Source of the DNA: a virus
Virus record (IMG/VR): IMGVR_UViG_3300046005_000771
Span: 1 to 61,095 of that record
DNA: 61,095 bases
Direction: 5' to 3' (one strand)
Shown here: positions 15,897 to 21,898 of the stretch, one piece after another
Position numbering within the stretch: position 1 is the first letter of the stretch
Layout of the letters: every line of letters starts with the position of its first letter
Translations under genes and position numbers: made by a program
Notes under the pieces: generated by a model
Told to the model about the DNA's origin: nothing
Databases searched by the model: none
The model's input: the letters and a program-made list of their open reading frames with translations, nothing else

Positions 15897-15973
15897 CCGA
15901 GAAAACTTTCACGATATGCCTATGGGCAATTACTTTAACGACAGCATCACTTTTAATTGGAGGTGTGATATGA
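15893..15973 (+). CDS. 26-residue single-span membrane peptide
   Basis: Starting at the ATG at 15893, it reads MTEKTFTICLWAITLTTASL and then LIGGVI: one hydrophobic helix after a short charged N-terminus. It is coupled on both sides by ATGA overlaps (15893 and 15970), which supports real translation despite its size. Membrane location is inferred. Confidence 0.5.
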   Translation: MTEKTFTICLWAITLTTASLLIGGVI

Positions 15974-16188
15974 CTAAATACGAAGTGCAAGAGTATTGCC
16001 TTTGTGGCGGCTGGACTAATACATGGAGCGATGACGATGGACCGACTAGGTTCGACAGCGAAGAAAGCGCACGCGCGGAGCTGGACTGGTTTTTTAAAGA
16101 GATGGAAGAAGAGGTAGAGGAAGGCAACATTGAAGACTTTACCGATAGAGAAGACTTTCGAATTGTGGAGGTGCAAGATGACATTTAA
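15970..16188 (+). CDS. Unknown very acidic protein
   Basis: 72 residues from the ATG at 15970, chosen because GGAGGTGTGAT precedes it. It begins MTKYEVQEYCLCGGWTNTW and its middle is highly acidic (KEMEEEVEEGNIEDF). The C-G-W motif is shared with small phage proteins of unknown function. High negative charge would fit a DNA-mimic, but that is only a possibility. Confidence 0.6.
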   Translation: MTKYEVQEYCLCGGWTNTWSDDDGPTRFDSEESARAELDWFFKEMEEEVEEGNIEDFTDREDFRIVEVQDDI

Positions 16189-16318
16189 TGCATACAACCA
16201 TAATGGCACATGCTTAGGCACCTTTGATAATGAGAAAGACGCCTTGGCTTGTGCAAAAGAGTATCGCTATGAAACAGAAAATGCCGCGTATGTAGAGGAG
16301 GTGCTAGATGACATTTGA
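16178..16318 (+). CDS. Unknown small protein
   Basis: 46 residues from the ATG at 16178 after GGAGGTGCAAG (MTFNAYNHNGTCLGTFDNEK). It overlaps the previous gene by 11 bases and the next by 11, with the same ...VDD/LDD-I-stop end as its neighbour, hinting at local duplication. Confidence 0.55.
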   Translation: MTFNAYNHNGTCLGTFDNEKDALACAKEYRYETENAAYVEEVLDDI

Positions 16319-16454
16319 TGAATTAAAAGCCTATGCCGCCAATTTAGGCTATGAGCTTTCAGACGACGATTGCACCGAGATTATATCCACCAGCTACGAT
16401 GGCGAGACCGTGAAAGAGGCCGTTAACGATTTTTTAGATGCATACGAAAGGTAG
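16308..16454 (+). CDS. Unknown small acidic protein
   Basis: 48 residues from the ATG at 16308 after GAGGAGGTGCTAG (MTFDELKAYAANLGYELSDD). Acidic, predicted helical; it shares the MTF start context with the previous gene. No family recognised. Confidence 0.55.
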   Translation: MTFDELKAYAANLGYELSDDDCTEIISTSYDGETVKEAVNDFLDAYER

Positions 16455-16460
16455 ATAACT

Positions 16461-16676
16461 ATGAGCTTTGATTTTGAATATAACGGCTACCTAGTAACGG
16501 CCGATGTGGACGAATGCTACGACGGCTACGGCACCGGAGACAGTCCGACGCTATACGAGGTTAAACTATTGCGAATAGTGGACGAGGAAGGCCTTGCCGT
16601 TCGTTTTAGCGAGCTGGGCAATGGATTCAGCGACAGCCTAGAAGACGAGGCCATACAAATCTATAAAGGTTATTGA
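16461..16676 (+). CDS. Unknown small beta-rich acidic protein
   Basis: 71 residues (MSFDFEYNGYLVTADVDECY), acidic, with predicted strands and a Gly-rich turn (GYGTGDSPTLYEVKLLRI). It is the second-last gene before the operon terminator. Resembles small phage proteins of unknown function. Confidence 0.6.
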   Translation: MSFDFEYNGYLVTADVDECYDGYGTGDSPTLYEVKLLRIVDEEGLAVRFSELGNGFSDSLEDEAIQIYKGY

Positions 16677-16685
16677 TGGCCAGCT

Positions 16686-16844
16686 ATGCCAAGAGAACAC
16701 CCGCACGACCGGCGTCGTCGATTAAGACGCGAGCGAGCAACGATAGTGACCAAACCAGCAGAGCCGGAGTCGCCTATTAAAATTAGCACGATATTCCGAC
16801 TACTATCGATGTTGTTATTTGCAAATATATTTGGAGGGAAATAA
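16686..16844 (+). CDS. Small basic protein with hydrophobic C-terminus
   Basis: 52 residues from the ATG at 16686. The N-terminus is extremely basic (PREHPHDRRRRLRRERATI); the C-terminus is hydrophobic (IFRLLSMLLFANIFGGK). No strong Shine-Dalgarno is seen, so it may be spurious, but it fills the space between the last clear gene and the terminator. Possible membrane-anchored nucleic-acid binder. Confidence 0.4.
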   Translation: MPREHPHDRRRRLRRERATIVTKPAEPESPIKISTIFRLLSMLLFANIFGGK

Positions 16845-16846
16845 AG

Positions 16847-16872
16847 AAGGGGCGCTATGCCCCTTTTCTTTT
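16847..16872 (+). terminator. Rho-independent terminator of the accessory operon
   Basis: A 7-bp stem AAGGGGC / GCCCCTT with loop GCTAT is followed by TTCTTTT on the plus strand. It sits exactly where the plus operon meets the convergent minus-strand nuclease gene, whose stop codon starts at 16873. Confidence 0.8.
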
Positions 16873-17287
16873 ACTCGGTTAAAGCATGCCTAAACATATG
16901 CCATTGCACATGCGACAAGGGCCACTTAGCAGATGGGATGCATTCCACGCCACGCAACAGTAAATCCTCTGCTTGGCCACCGTCATACAGCAATAGCTCG
17001 GCCTTTAGTGCAGATGTTGTGCCGGCCGGATGATACTGCACCAAGATATAAGTGGGACAGCCTAGGCTGGCATGCTTCAGATGGAAGGCGACTTGATGGG
17101 GACTAAGCGCGACTTTTTTACCACGCTTTACCACTTTCAGTTCAACCATTACAAATCTAGTCTTGTTCAGCGCTATCAGGCAATCCGGTATCCCTAGGTT
17201 CACTCTCGATTCTATCCTCGTTATGTGCGCCTCCGGTAGATTCTCCTTCAGTCTTTTGTATAGTCCGGCTTCGGGCTTTATTGCCAT
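16871..17287 (-). CDS. VRR-NUC-like nuclease (PD-(D/E)xK superfamily)
   Basis: 138 residues from the ATG at 17287 (GAGGT eight bases upstream). Catalytic-looking motifs are an N-terminal Glu in IKPEAGLYKRL, then RIESRVNLGIPDCLIAL and FVMVELKVVKRG, the PD...ExK core of the VRR-NUC fold, with a later SPHQVAFH that matches the conserved Q/H region. Members are structure-specific DNA nucleases. Its first 131 bases overlap the small-terminase gene in another frame, and the N-terminal Glu and PD motifs lie at or near that overlap, so it cannot be trimmed away. It probably processes replication or packaging intermediates. Confidence 0.8.
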   Translation of the reverse strand: MAIKPEAGLYKRLKENLPEAHITRIESRVNLGIPDCLIALNKTRFVMVELKVVKRGKKVALSPHQVAFHLKHASLGCPTYILVQYHPAGTTSALKAELLLYDGGQAEDLLLRGVECIPSAKWPLSHVQWHMFRHALTE

Positions 17288-17900
17288 TTTCAATTACCTC
17301 GTTTGCGTCAAATGATGGTTCTACTTCGATCGAACTCTCTACATCGACAGGTTCCATATCAATGATGGTTTGAGGTGGAGCGCCGTAGATGCGTTTAATT
17401 TCCTCAAGCTTACGCATTACTTCGTCTTTACTCATACTATCGATGGTGCCTATACGAACTTCTTTCCTCTCGATGTAGATGGTGCCAAGTGCCTGGCCTC
17501 GACGATATTCAGCCGCTACGGCCGCACCATATGCGCCAGCTTCCAATGCCTTATCCCGTATCAATTGCAAATCCTTCATGTGTCTATCGTAATTGGTGCC
17601 ATACTTTGCATTTATCTCTGCACGATACTCTTGGATGGCGGCCACTACATGTGGGCATATTTCAGGATTGGTCAGCTTCCATGCCGTGACCTTTGCAGAT
17701 TTCTCTGTAAAGCCCGCTCTGATGGCGCACTCTTTCATGGTGACTTGGCCGTCCCCAGATACTAGCTCTTGCACGAACTTCCATTCGCGTCCAGATAGCT
17801 TCTTTTTCTGGCTATACAATGAGCCTACATTACTAGATAGTCTCTTTTGCAATTTATCCCCTAAGATAGGTGGAACATTCCATACGTCTTTCGCGGCCAT
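17157..17900 (-). CDS. terS: Terminase small subunit candidate
   Basis: 247 residues from the ATG at 17900 (GGAGGG upstream; an earlier in-frame ATG lacks a site). The N-terminal 35 residues are linker, then SGREWKFVQELVSGDG, MKECAIRAGFTEKSAKVTAW and KLTNPEI form the helix-turn-helix of the Terminase_2 family. A helical oligomerisation segment (about 110-170) precedes an acidic C-terminal tail, whose last part is read in another frame by the downstream nuclease. It recognises phage DNA for packaging by the large subunit. It overlaps the upstream gene as TAATG. It is unusually remote from terL (about 7 kb, different operon). Confidence 0.8.
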   Translation of the reverse strand: MAAKDVWNVPPILGDKLQKRLSSNVGSLYSQKKKLSGREWKFVQELVSGDGQVTMKECAIRAGFTEKSAKVTAWKLTNPEICPHVVAAIQEYRAEINAKYGTNYDRHMKDLQLIRDKALEAGAYGAAVAAEYRRGQALGTIYIERKEVRIGTIDSMSKDEVMRKLEEIKRIYGAPPQTIIDMEPVDVESSIEVEPSFDANEVIENGNKARSRTIQKTEGESTGGAHNEDRIESEPRDTGLPDSAEQD

Positions 17901-18163
17901 TAGCTTACCCTCCGACAAATCCAAACACTATCGTCTTCCATTGTTTGACGCACAGTAAACCTACGCCCCTTTATCCGTTTATAGAATGATTGAAGGGCAT
18001 ACCGTAGATTGGCCGCTTCCGTCATGGTGTGGACTTCGATGTAATCCCCTATGATCATTCCCTTGAACGGATACTTCGCCCTTCCACTTACGCCGTTATA
18101 TCGTATGACATGCTTTCTAGGTGTTATACCTGTCATTCTTACTTCTACGTCTTTCAATGGCAT
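17900..18163 (-). CDS. Unknown basic protein upstream of terS
   Basis: 87 residues, basic (Arg/Lys-rich), beginning MPLKDVEVRMTGITPRKHVI and ending TMEDDSVWICRRVS. The alternation suggests a small beta-barrel, possibly nucleic-acid-binding. GAGGGG lies upstream of the ATG; the stop overlaps the terS start (TAATG). It is first in a three-gene unit with terS and the nuclease, suggesting a packaging or recombination role. Confidence 0.6.
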   Translation of the reverse strand: MPLKDVEVRMTGITPRKHVIRYNGVSGRAKYPFKGMIIGDYIEVHTMTEAANLRYALQSFYKRIKGRRFTVRQTMEDDSVWICRRVS

Positions 18164-18193
18164 TTCTTTGCCCCTCTATTAAAGTATGTAGAT

Positions 18194-18222
18194 AGTATAC
18201 TATGATAAAGTACTGTAATCAA
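18194..18222 (-). promoter_or_regulatory. Sigma70-type promoter for the terS operon
   Basis: Reading leftward: TTGATT (18222-18217), a 17-bp spacer, TATACT (18199-18194). The -10 lies in the palindrome TAGTATACTA. The start codon of the first gene is 31 bases downstream. A 17-bp spacer and 5/6 -10 match make this a good candidate. Confidence 0.65.
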
Positions 18223-18237
18223 TAGCAGGCATTTAAT

Positions 18238-18282
18238 CAATTATTCAATCCTATATAGTAGACGTCTTGAAAAAAAAGTGAA
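18238..18282 (+). repeat. 45-bp inverted repeat, left arm
   Basis: Its complement lies at 18561-18605 with 41 of 45 positions matching. It contains CTATATAGTAGACGT and ends in an A8 tract plus GTGAA. The arms enclose 278 bp. No transposase is encoded inside. Confidence 0.85.
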
Positions 18283-18408
18283 AAAAAAAATTAAAGGTCC
18301 TCGCGCGCAACCCCCTAGTAAATTTGCTGTTATTGCCTATTTTTTAATCAACTTTTTAAAATACTCTCTGATAATTCCCTATAAAAACCCCTTTTTTACC
18401 CTTTTTGC

Positions 18409-18536
18409 CATTACGTCTGTGAACAAAAAGTACCCATTACGCCATTACGTCTGTGATATTTCAACGTAATGGTGTAACGTAATAGATATGTCATTGATAT
18501 TACTAAGTAATCTCGACCATTACGTCTGATTACGGT
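18409..18536. repeat. Iterons CATTACGTCTG
   Basis: CATTACGTCTG occurs three times on the plus strand, near 18410, 18441 and 18519, with partial copies CCATTACGCC near 18433 and the reverse-complement core ACGTAATGG near 18463, followed by AACGTAATAG. Two full copies are followed by TGA. Spacing is irregular (about 31 and 78 bp). Confidence 0.75.
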
Positions 18537-18560
18537 ACTTTTCGTTAAAAAAAAAATCAA

Positions 18561-18605
18561 TTCACTTTTTTTTCAAAACGTCTACTATATAGAATCAAAT
18601 AATTG
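18561..18605 (-). repeat. 45-bp inverted repeat, right arm
   Basis: Reverse complement of 18238-18282 with four mismatches, three of them within the outer 13 bases. Confidence 0.85.
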
Positions 18606-18771
18606 CTCCGTGGTCCATGATCCGTGCACCTTTCTCCCCTCTCCCCCACCACCCTCCAAGACCCGCGCTCCGTGGCTTTCCAGCCATCCACCCTTTCCCC
18701 TTTCCCCTCAAAAATCCCCTTAAAACTGCCATTACGGCAAATTTTCGATTTTTCCGAAAAAGTACCTACAT

Positions 18772-18796
18772 AAAAAAAAGAGACCCGAAGGTCTCT
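18772..18796 (-). terminator. Rho-independent terminator (UUCG loop)
   Basis: On the minus strand: AGAGACC, TTCG tetraloop, GGTCTCT, then T8. It ends the minus-strand run of small genes beginning to its right and insulates the iteron region. The same UUCG design is used after the capsid gene at 60294. Confidence 0.9.
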
Positions 18797-18864
18797 ATAA
18801 AGTCATTCATTTATTTAAGTACGGGATTGAGGTACTTTACTGTTCCATATTTCCAATCTCACAT

Positions 18865-19077
18865 TTAGTGCACGGTATTGTTCAAATAATGCATTAAAGA
18901 TGCGACGACGTGTTTTGCGAGGACAAATTCACCGAATTCTAGGTCTTCGATCACGCCAACCTCTTCGTCATCGGGGACCATAGGAGGGCCGAAAAGGGTA
19001 TAAGTTTGTCCGTCGATGGTAATCCTTACCACCTGCATTAGATGTGCGTCGCCGTTCTTGTCATTATTGTCTGCCAT
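18865..19077 (-). CDS. Unknown small protein
   Basis: 70 residues, acidic, with a beta hairpin-like VVRITIDGQTYTLFGPPMV and helical C-terminus. It is the last gene before the terminator. No family recognised. Confidence 0.65.
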   Translation of the reverse strand: MADNNDKNGDAHLMQVVRITIDGQTYTLFGPPMVPDDEEVGVIEDLEFGEFVLAKHVVASLMHYLNNTVH

Positions 19078-19101
19078 TCCTATATAGTAGTATGTTTTGT
19101 C

Positions 19102-19398
19102 TTATTTGTCCGTACTGTCTTCTACAAATTCCACAAGGGCGTTGATATACCATTGTGCTTTCTTTAAATCCTTGAGTGTATCGTCTTTAAGTCCGGCGCG
19201 GGATAGGTACTTGAGTGCGGATAAGCGTAGGTGCCCCCTGAATTCCTCAGGGGTGGACTTGGCCTCCATGTAATCTATCGTTTCGATCCCTCCGCTGGTG
19301 TAGTGCGGTGGGCTGTTGATAAGGTCTTTTGTTGATGGAGAAGATTTCTTAAGCCACTCTTTCATTTCTTCTGCTGTCATTTCTATTATGTTACTCAT
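19102..19398 (-). CDS. DUF3310 family protein (nucleotide kinase-like)
   Basis: 98 residues. The core NSPPHYTSGGIETIDYMEAK, then RLSALKYLSRAGLKDDTLKDLKKAQWYI matches DUF3310, a short family present in many phages and often annotated 'nucleotide kinase' after phage SaV-type proteins; no P-loop is visible, so kinase activity is doubtful. It overlaps the upstream gene by eight bases. Confidence 0.8.
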   Translation of the reverse strand: MSNIIEMTAEEMKEWLKKSSPSTKDLINSPPHYTSGGIETIDYMEAKSTPEEFRGHLRLSALKYLSRAGLKDDTLKDLKKAQWYINALVEFVEDSTDK

Positions 19399-19645
19399 AT
19401 TGCTCCTCTTCCTTGTCTGCTTCTACGGCCGCCGCAAGGTCGACCAGTAATCTGTCCCAAATGGTTTGTTTAAAGTCGTCTGGGTATTCATTCCAGGCCT
19501 TGAAGTATTCGACGTCCGGACGGAAGCCGTAAGCGTCTTTATAAAGGTCGGACAATAGGTCACTGTCGAAGGTATGTGCCATTGATTCCATAACGATATC
19601 TTTTAAGATCGTACGGGTAATACGATTCTCTGAATCACTCATCAT
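19391..19645 (-). CDS. Unknown acidic protein
   Basis: 84 residues (MMSDSENRITRTILKDIVME), helical, aromatic-rich middle (YGFRPDVEYFKAWNEYPDDF), acidic end. It lies directly upstream of the DUF3310 gene. The start could be either of two adjacent ATGs. Confidence 0.6.
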   Translation of the reverse strand: MMSDSENRITRTILKDIVMESMAHTFDSDLLSDLYKDAYGFRPDVEYFKAWNEYPDDFKQTIWDRLLVDLAAAVEADKEEEQYE

Positions 19646-19652
19646 TGTTCTC

Positions 19653-19871
19653 CTATGAATACGATTCTGCGATCATGTCTTGTTTAAGTATTTCCAGTGC
19701 ACCTAATTTGCGCTCGATGTCTTTATATCCGCTGTAGGATAGTTTAAGGGTGCCGTCTTTGACGCCGATAATGAATACCTCATCAAATCCGTAGTCGATG
19801 GCGGCCTGTAGGCGATCGTTTACAAGGTTCTTTTCACTGGCCGTGGGCAGTGAAGCTAGTTTAATGGCCAT
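19653..19871 (-). CDS. Unknown small protein
   Basis: 72 residues (MAIKLASLPTASEKNLVNDR), with a central strand-turn-strand EVFIIGVKDGTLKLSYSGY and helical end. It overlaps the upstream gene by 16 bases. No family recognised. Confidence 0.6.
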   Translation of the reverse strand: MAIKLASLPTASEKNLVNDRLQAAIDYGFDEVFIIGVKDGTLKLSYSGYKDIERKLGALEILKQDMIAESYS

Positions 19872-20224
19872 GTGTTCTTTTCCTTTAATGCTTGTTCAAT
19901 AGCTTTGGCAAAGTCATCAACGTACACATTACATTCTGTTCCATATTCACCTTCATCAAACAATTCGTAATCAACGTGCAAGTATTTTAAATGACTTAGT
20001 TCATCATCCGTTAATCCTTGCCATGCTGGTTGTTCTAGCGCATCTTTAAACTCAATATCCCTAGCAATGCGTTCGTCTATGGTATGTTTCCAATCCCTTG
20101 TTAGGGGTTGTTCTAGTGCTTCTCTGCAAAGTTCTTTGTAGTTTTTATCAAGTATGTTGTATTTAAGAACTAAATCCTTATAATTTTTTTGAATTAGGTC
20201 TAGTTTTTCTTTATCTGAAATCAT
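19856..20224 (-). CDS. Unknown protein with ALEQP motifs
   Basis: 122 residues; the N-terminal 35 form a Lys/Asp/Asn-rich coiled coil (LIQKNYKDLVLKYNILDKNY). It contains REALEQPLTRDW and KDALEQPAWQG, the same short motif as the next upstream gene (KEALEQPT). Coupled to that gene by ATGA. Multi-copy ALEQP motifs are common in small phage proteins of unknown function. Confidence 0.65.
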   Translation of the reverse strand: MISDKEKLDLIQKNYKDLVLKYNILDKNYKELCREALEQPLTRDWKHTIDERIARDIEFKDALEQPAWQGLTDDELSHLKYLHVDYELFDEGEYGTECNVYVDDFAKAIEQALKEKNTWPLN

Positions 20225-20394
20225 TTTTTATGCCCTTCTGGATTGACTGGTCTATCAACATTTCTGTACAAATCATAATCAATGTTTGACGTTGGTTGTT
20301 CTAGTGCTTCTTTGCAAGCCTTAACTGCCTTTGTATGGTCTGTTCCATATAGCAACGCTTTAATCGCCATCTTTAATGCTTTGTCTTTAGTCAT
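20221..20394 (-). CDS. Small ALEQP-motif protein
   Basis: 57 residues from an ATG at 20394 (an adjacent ATG at 20397 is also possible). Sequence starts MTKDKALKMAIKALLYG and contains CKEALEQPTSNID. The start overlaps the upstream stop and the stop overlaps the next start (ATGA), a tight coupled chain. Confidence 0.6.
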   Translation of the reverse strand: MTKDKALKMAIKALLYGTDHTKAVKACKEALEQPTSNIDYDLYRNVDRPVNPEGHKK

Positions 20395-20647
20395 CATCCA
20401 CCTCTAATTTAATTTTGCCTAAGTATGGCCCATATTGTTTAAATGTTATGTTTCCGTTTTCTAGCCAACCATATACATTTATATACTGTGGCTCTTTAGG
20501 CTGTGGTTTAATGCGGTATGCAAAACCATCCCAAAATGGTGTACCTTTTACCTCATACCATCTGCCATTTTTATCTTGTGCTTCAATCTCCGCACCATCA
20601 GCCCATGCTTTAATTTCTTTGTGCCATTTATGTTGCTTAGTCATCAT
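20387..20647 (-). CDS. Conserved small phage protein (KWHKEIKAWADGAEI family)
   Basis: 86 residues. HKWHKEIKAWADGAEIEAQD, then GRWYEVKGTPFWDGFAYRIKP is a pattern I recognise from many small phage proteins of unknown function. It has a beta-rich centre and an acidic end. It overlaps neighbouring genes on both sides. Confidence 0.7.
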   Translation of the reverse strand: MMTKQHKWHKEIKAWADGAEIEAQDKNGRWYEVKGTPFWDGFAYRIKPQPKEPQYINVYGWLENGNITFKQYGPYLGKIKLEVDDD

Positions 20648-20828
20648 TGTTCTCCTTCAATAGGAAATGAGGCGTGGGCCGTGGTAAACGGACGACGTTA
20701 TTTGAATGAAGTAAGTATTTGCTACCCATTTGCTCCTTGAGCCGTGCAACTTTGCTCTCGCGTAACGCGATAGCGGCATGAAGTTCGGCATCGGGCAATT
20801 GCACACGTGCTAAGTCTATTAGATACAT
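20637..20828 (-). CDS. Unknown small protein
   Basis: 63 residues from the ATG at 20828, preceded by AAAGGAAAATACC (MYLIDLARVQLPDAELHAAI). Amphipathic helix first, basic-proline-rich end (VVRLPRPTPHFLLK). First gene of the leftward small-gene run after the 38-residue membrane peptide. Confidence 0.55.
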   Translation of the reverse strand: MYLIDLARVQLPDAELHAAIALRESKVARLKEQMGSKYLLHSNNVVRLPRPTPHFLLKENNDD

Positions 20829-20901
20829 GGTATTTTCCTTTTCTAACTTTCTGATGAACATAATTCGCCCCAATAATCAGGTTTGAGCAACTAGAATACC
20901 A

Positions 20902-21018
20902 TTATCTATGATTTTGTAAAGCTTTTTCAGCAAAAGTATATGAAACAAGTATACCAAACGACACGCCGAGTAAAAATGCTTCTTTGTAGCACAGGTAATA
21001 ATCGAGGATTTCAGTCAT
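20902..21018 (-). CDS. 38-residue single-span membrane peptide
   Basis: From the ATG at 21018 with an AAGGTG ribosome site: MTEILDYYLCYKEAFLLGV, then SFGILVSYTFAEKAL, one membrane helix and a short basic tail. The first gene left of the HNH gene. Function unknown; small phage membrane peptides often target host envelope processes. Confidence 0.5.
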   Translation of the reverse strand: MTEILDYYLCYKEAFLLGVSFGILVSYTFAEKALQNHR

Positions 21019-21057
21019 TTTTCACCTTGGTAGGATATTTACCATATTTACCATATT

Positions 21058-21086
21058 TTGCATATTAATACGATAAATGTTATAAA
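21058..21086 (+). promoter_or_regulatory. Sigma70-type promoter for the HNH gene
   Basis: TTGCAT at 21058-21063, 17-bp spacer, TATAAA at 21081-21086 on the plus strand, about 29 bases before the HNH start. Just upstream, TTTACCATAT is directly repeated (21039-21058). Confidence 0.65.
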
Positions 21087-21114
21087 GAGTCTTTCTGTAA
21101 GGGTATATTCTACT

Positions 21115-21486
21115 ATGCCGATCAAAGATCCGGAAGAACGAAGACTAAAACAACGGCAGTATTCAAGCAAGCACTACCATTCCAACAGGGAAGCGCACAT
21201 CGAGCGCATACGTTTGCAGAAGATTCGTATGCGGGCCGAGTGGGAAGAGTATAAGTCTACCTTGGAGTGCGTGCAGTGTGGACAGAATCATCCGGCCACG
21301 TTGGACTTCCACCATGTTATCAAAGATCCCGCCAATAGAAAGGTAAGTGAATTGACCCAAAACGGGGCATACAAGCTTGCCCGTGCGGAGATCGAGGCGA
21401 AGTGCGTGGTGTTGTGTGCCAGCTGTCACCGGATATGGCACCATGAAGAGCGCCAGATGAAGGAAGGAAGTTTTTTAGAGCGCTAA
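21115..21486 (+). CDS. HNH endonuclease, free-standing
   Basis: 123 residues from the ATG at 21115. A basic N-terminal helix region (ERRLKQRQYSSKHYH) precedes the HNH core: LECVQCGQNHPATLDFHHVI (Cys pair plus DFHH) and VVLCASCHRIWHHEE (second Cys pair plus His). It is a metal-dependent DNA nuclease of the ββα-metal type. It is encoded against the direction of all its neighbours and carries its own promoter, as expected of a free-standing homing-type endonuclease. No intron is seen. Confidence 0.9.
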   Translation: MPIKDPEERRLKQRQYSSKHYHSNREAHIERIRLQKIRMRAEWEEYKSTLECVQCGQNHPATLDFHHVIKDPANRKVSELTQNGAYKLARAEIEAKCVVLCASCHRIWHHEERQMKEGSFLER

Positions 21487-21846
21487 GTGTAAACCATGGT
21501 ATACAATAGGGCAGTTGTGTTGCCGATAAGTAACAGGTTTTAGTTCAAAACTAAACTAAAAGTGTAGACCTACGCAAATAATTAAACTCAAAAACTGTAT
21601 ATACACACGATGTGTATACAAAACGCCAAAAAATATACACGTTATCAAAACGTGTATACAAAACGCCAAAAAATATACACGTTATCAAAACGTGTATAAA
21701 ATGTCTAAACAAATGTCTAAACTAATAGTTTAGTTCTGAGTAACATATATGTTACCTTAACCTATTTAAAGCGACTTTTATGAATCACTTTGCAAGATAG
21801 TCGCGACTGTTTTAAAGTCGGCTACGATCGTAGTATTTGTAGCTAC
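21487..21846. other. Intergenic region with dyads and tandem repeats
   Basis: 360 bp without a gene. It holds AAACTAAACTAAA repeats (21547-21562), the tandem 40-bp repeat at 21611-21700, two AAATGTCTAAAC copies near 21698-21722, and palindromes such as CTACGATCGTAG (21821-21832). It lies between the HNH gene and the pqqA terminator and looks like an operator or origin array. Confidence 0.6.
21611..21700. repeat. Tandem 40-bp repeat with internal dyads
   Basis: The 40-bp block at 21621-21660 is repeated at 21661-21700 with one mismatch, and the preceding ten bases extend the pattern by a quarter unit. Each junction contains TATACACG, 9 bases, CGTGTATA, an 8-bp-arm dyad, so two identical protein-binding sites lie exactly 40 bp apart (near four helical turns). 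Confidence 0.85.
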
Positions 21847-21876
21847 AAAAAACCCCGCGTAGTCTCCTAGGCGGGG
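21847..21876 (-). terminator. Rho-independent terminator of pqqA
   Basis: On the minus strand CCCCGC, a 12-base loop, GCGGGG, then T6. The stem begins 22 bases after the pqqA stop, so transcription of the little gene is terminated directly behind it. Confidence 0.85.
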
Positions 21877-21898
21877 TGTGTATATACAATGTATATAC

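Larger units (their letters stand above)
18223..18864. other. AT-rich intergenic region with iterons (origin candidate)
   Basis: No credible gene is seen. The left half is AT-rich and bounded by a 45-bp inverted repeat; inside it the sequence CATTACGTCTG recurs. The right half (18606-18770) is a C-rich pyrimidine stretch with CCGTGGTCC-type dyads and one more CCATTACG. A terminator for the genes to the right follows at 18772. AT-richness, iterons and flanking inverted repeats are the classical ingredients of a replication origin, but a large operator array is also possible. Confidence 0.55.

Noticed and set aside
18238-18605. Insertion sequence or MITE bounded by inverted repeats
   Set aside because: No transposase and no clear target-site duplication were seen; iterons fit an origin or operator better. 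A MITE is not fully excluded.
18278-18868. Plus-strand frames in the AT- and C-rich intergenic region
   Set aside because: They run through homopolymer tracts and the terminator and show no coding character.
21611-21700. CRISPR-like repeat array
   Set aside because: The 40-bp units are directly adjacent with no unique spacers, there are only two, and no cas genes exist.
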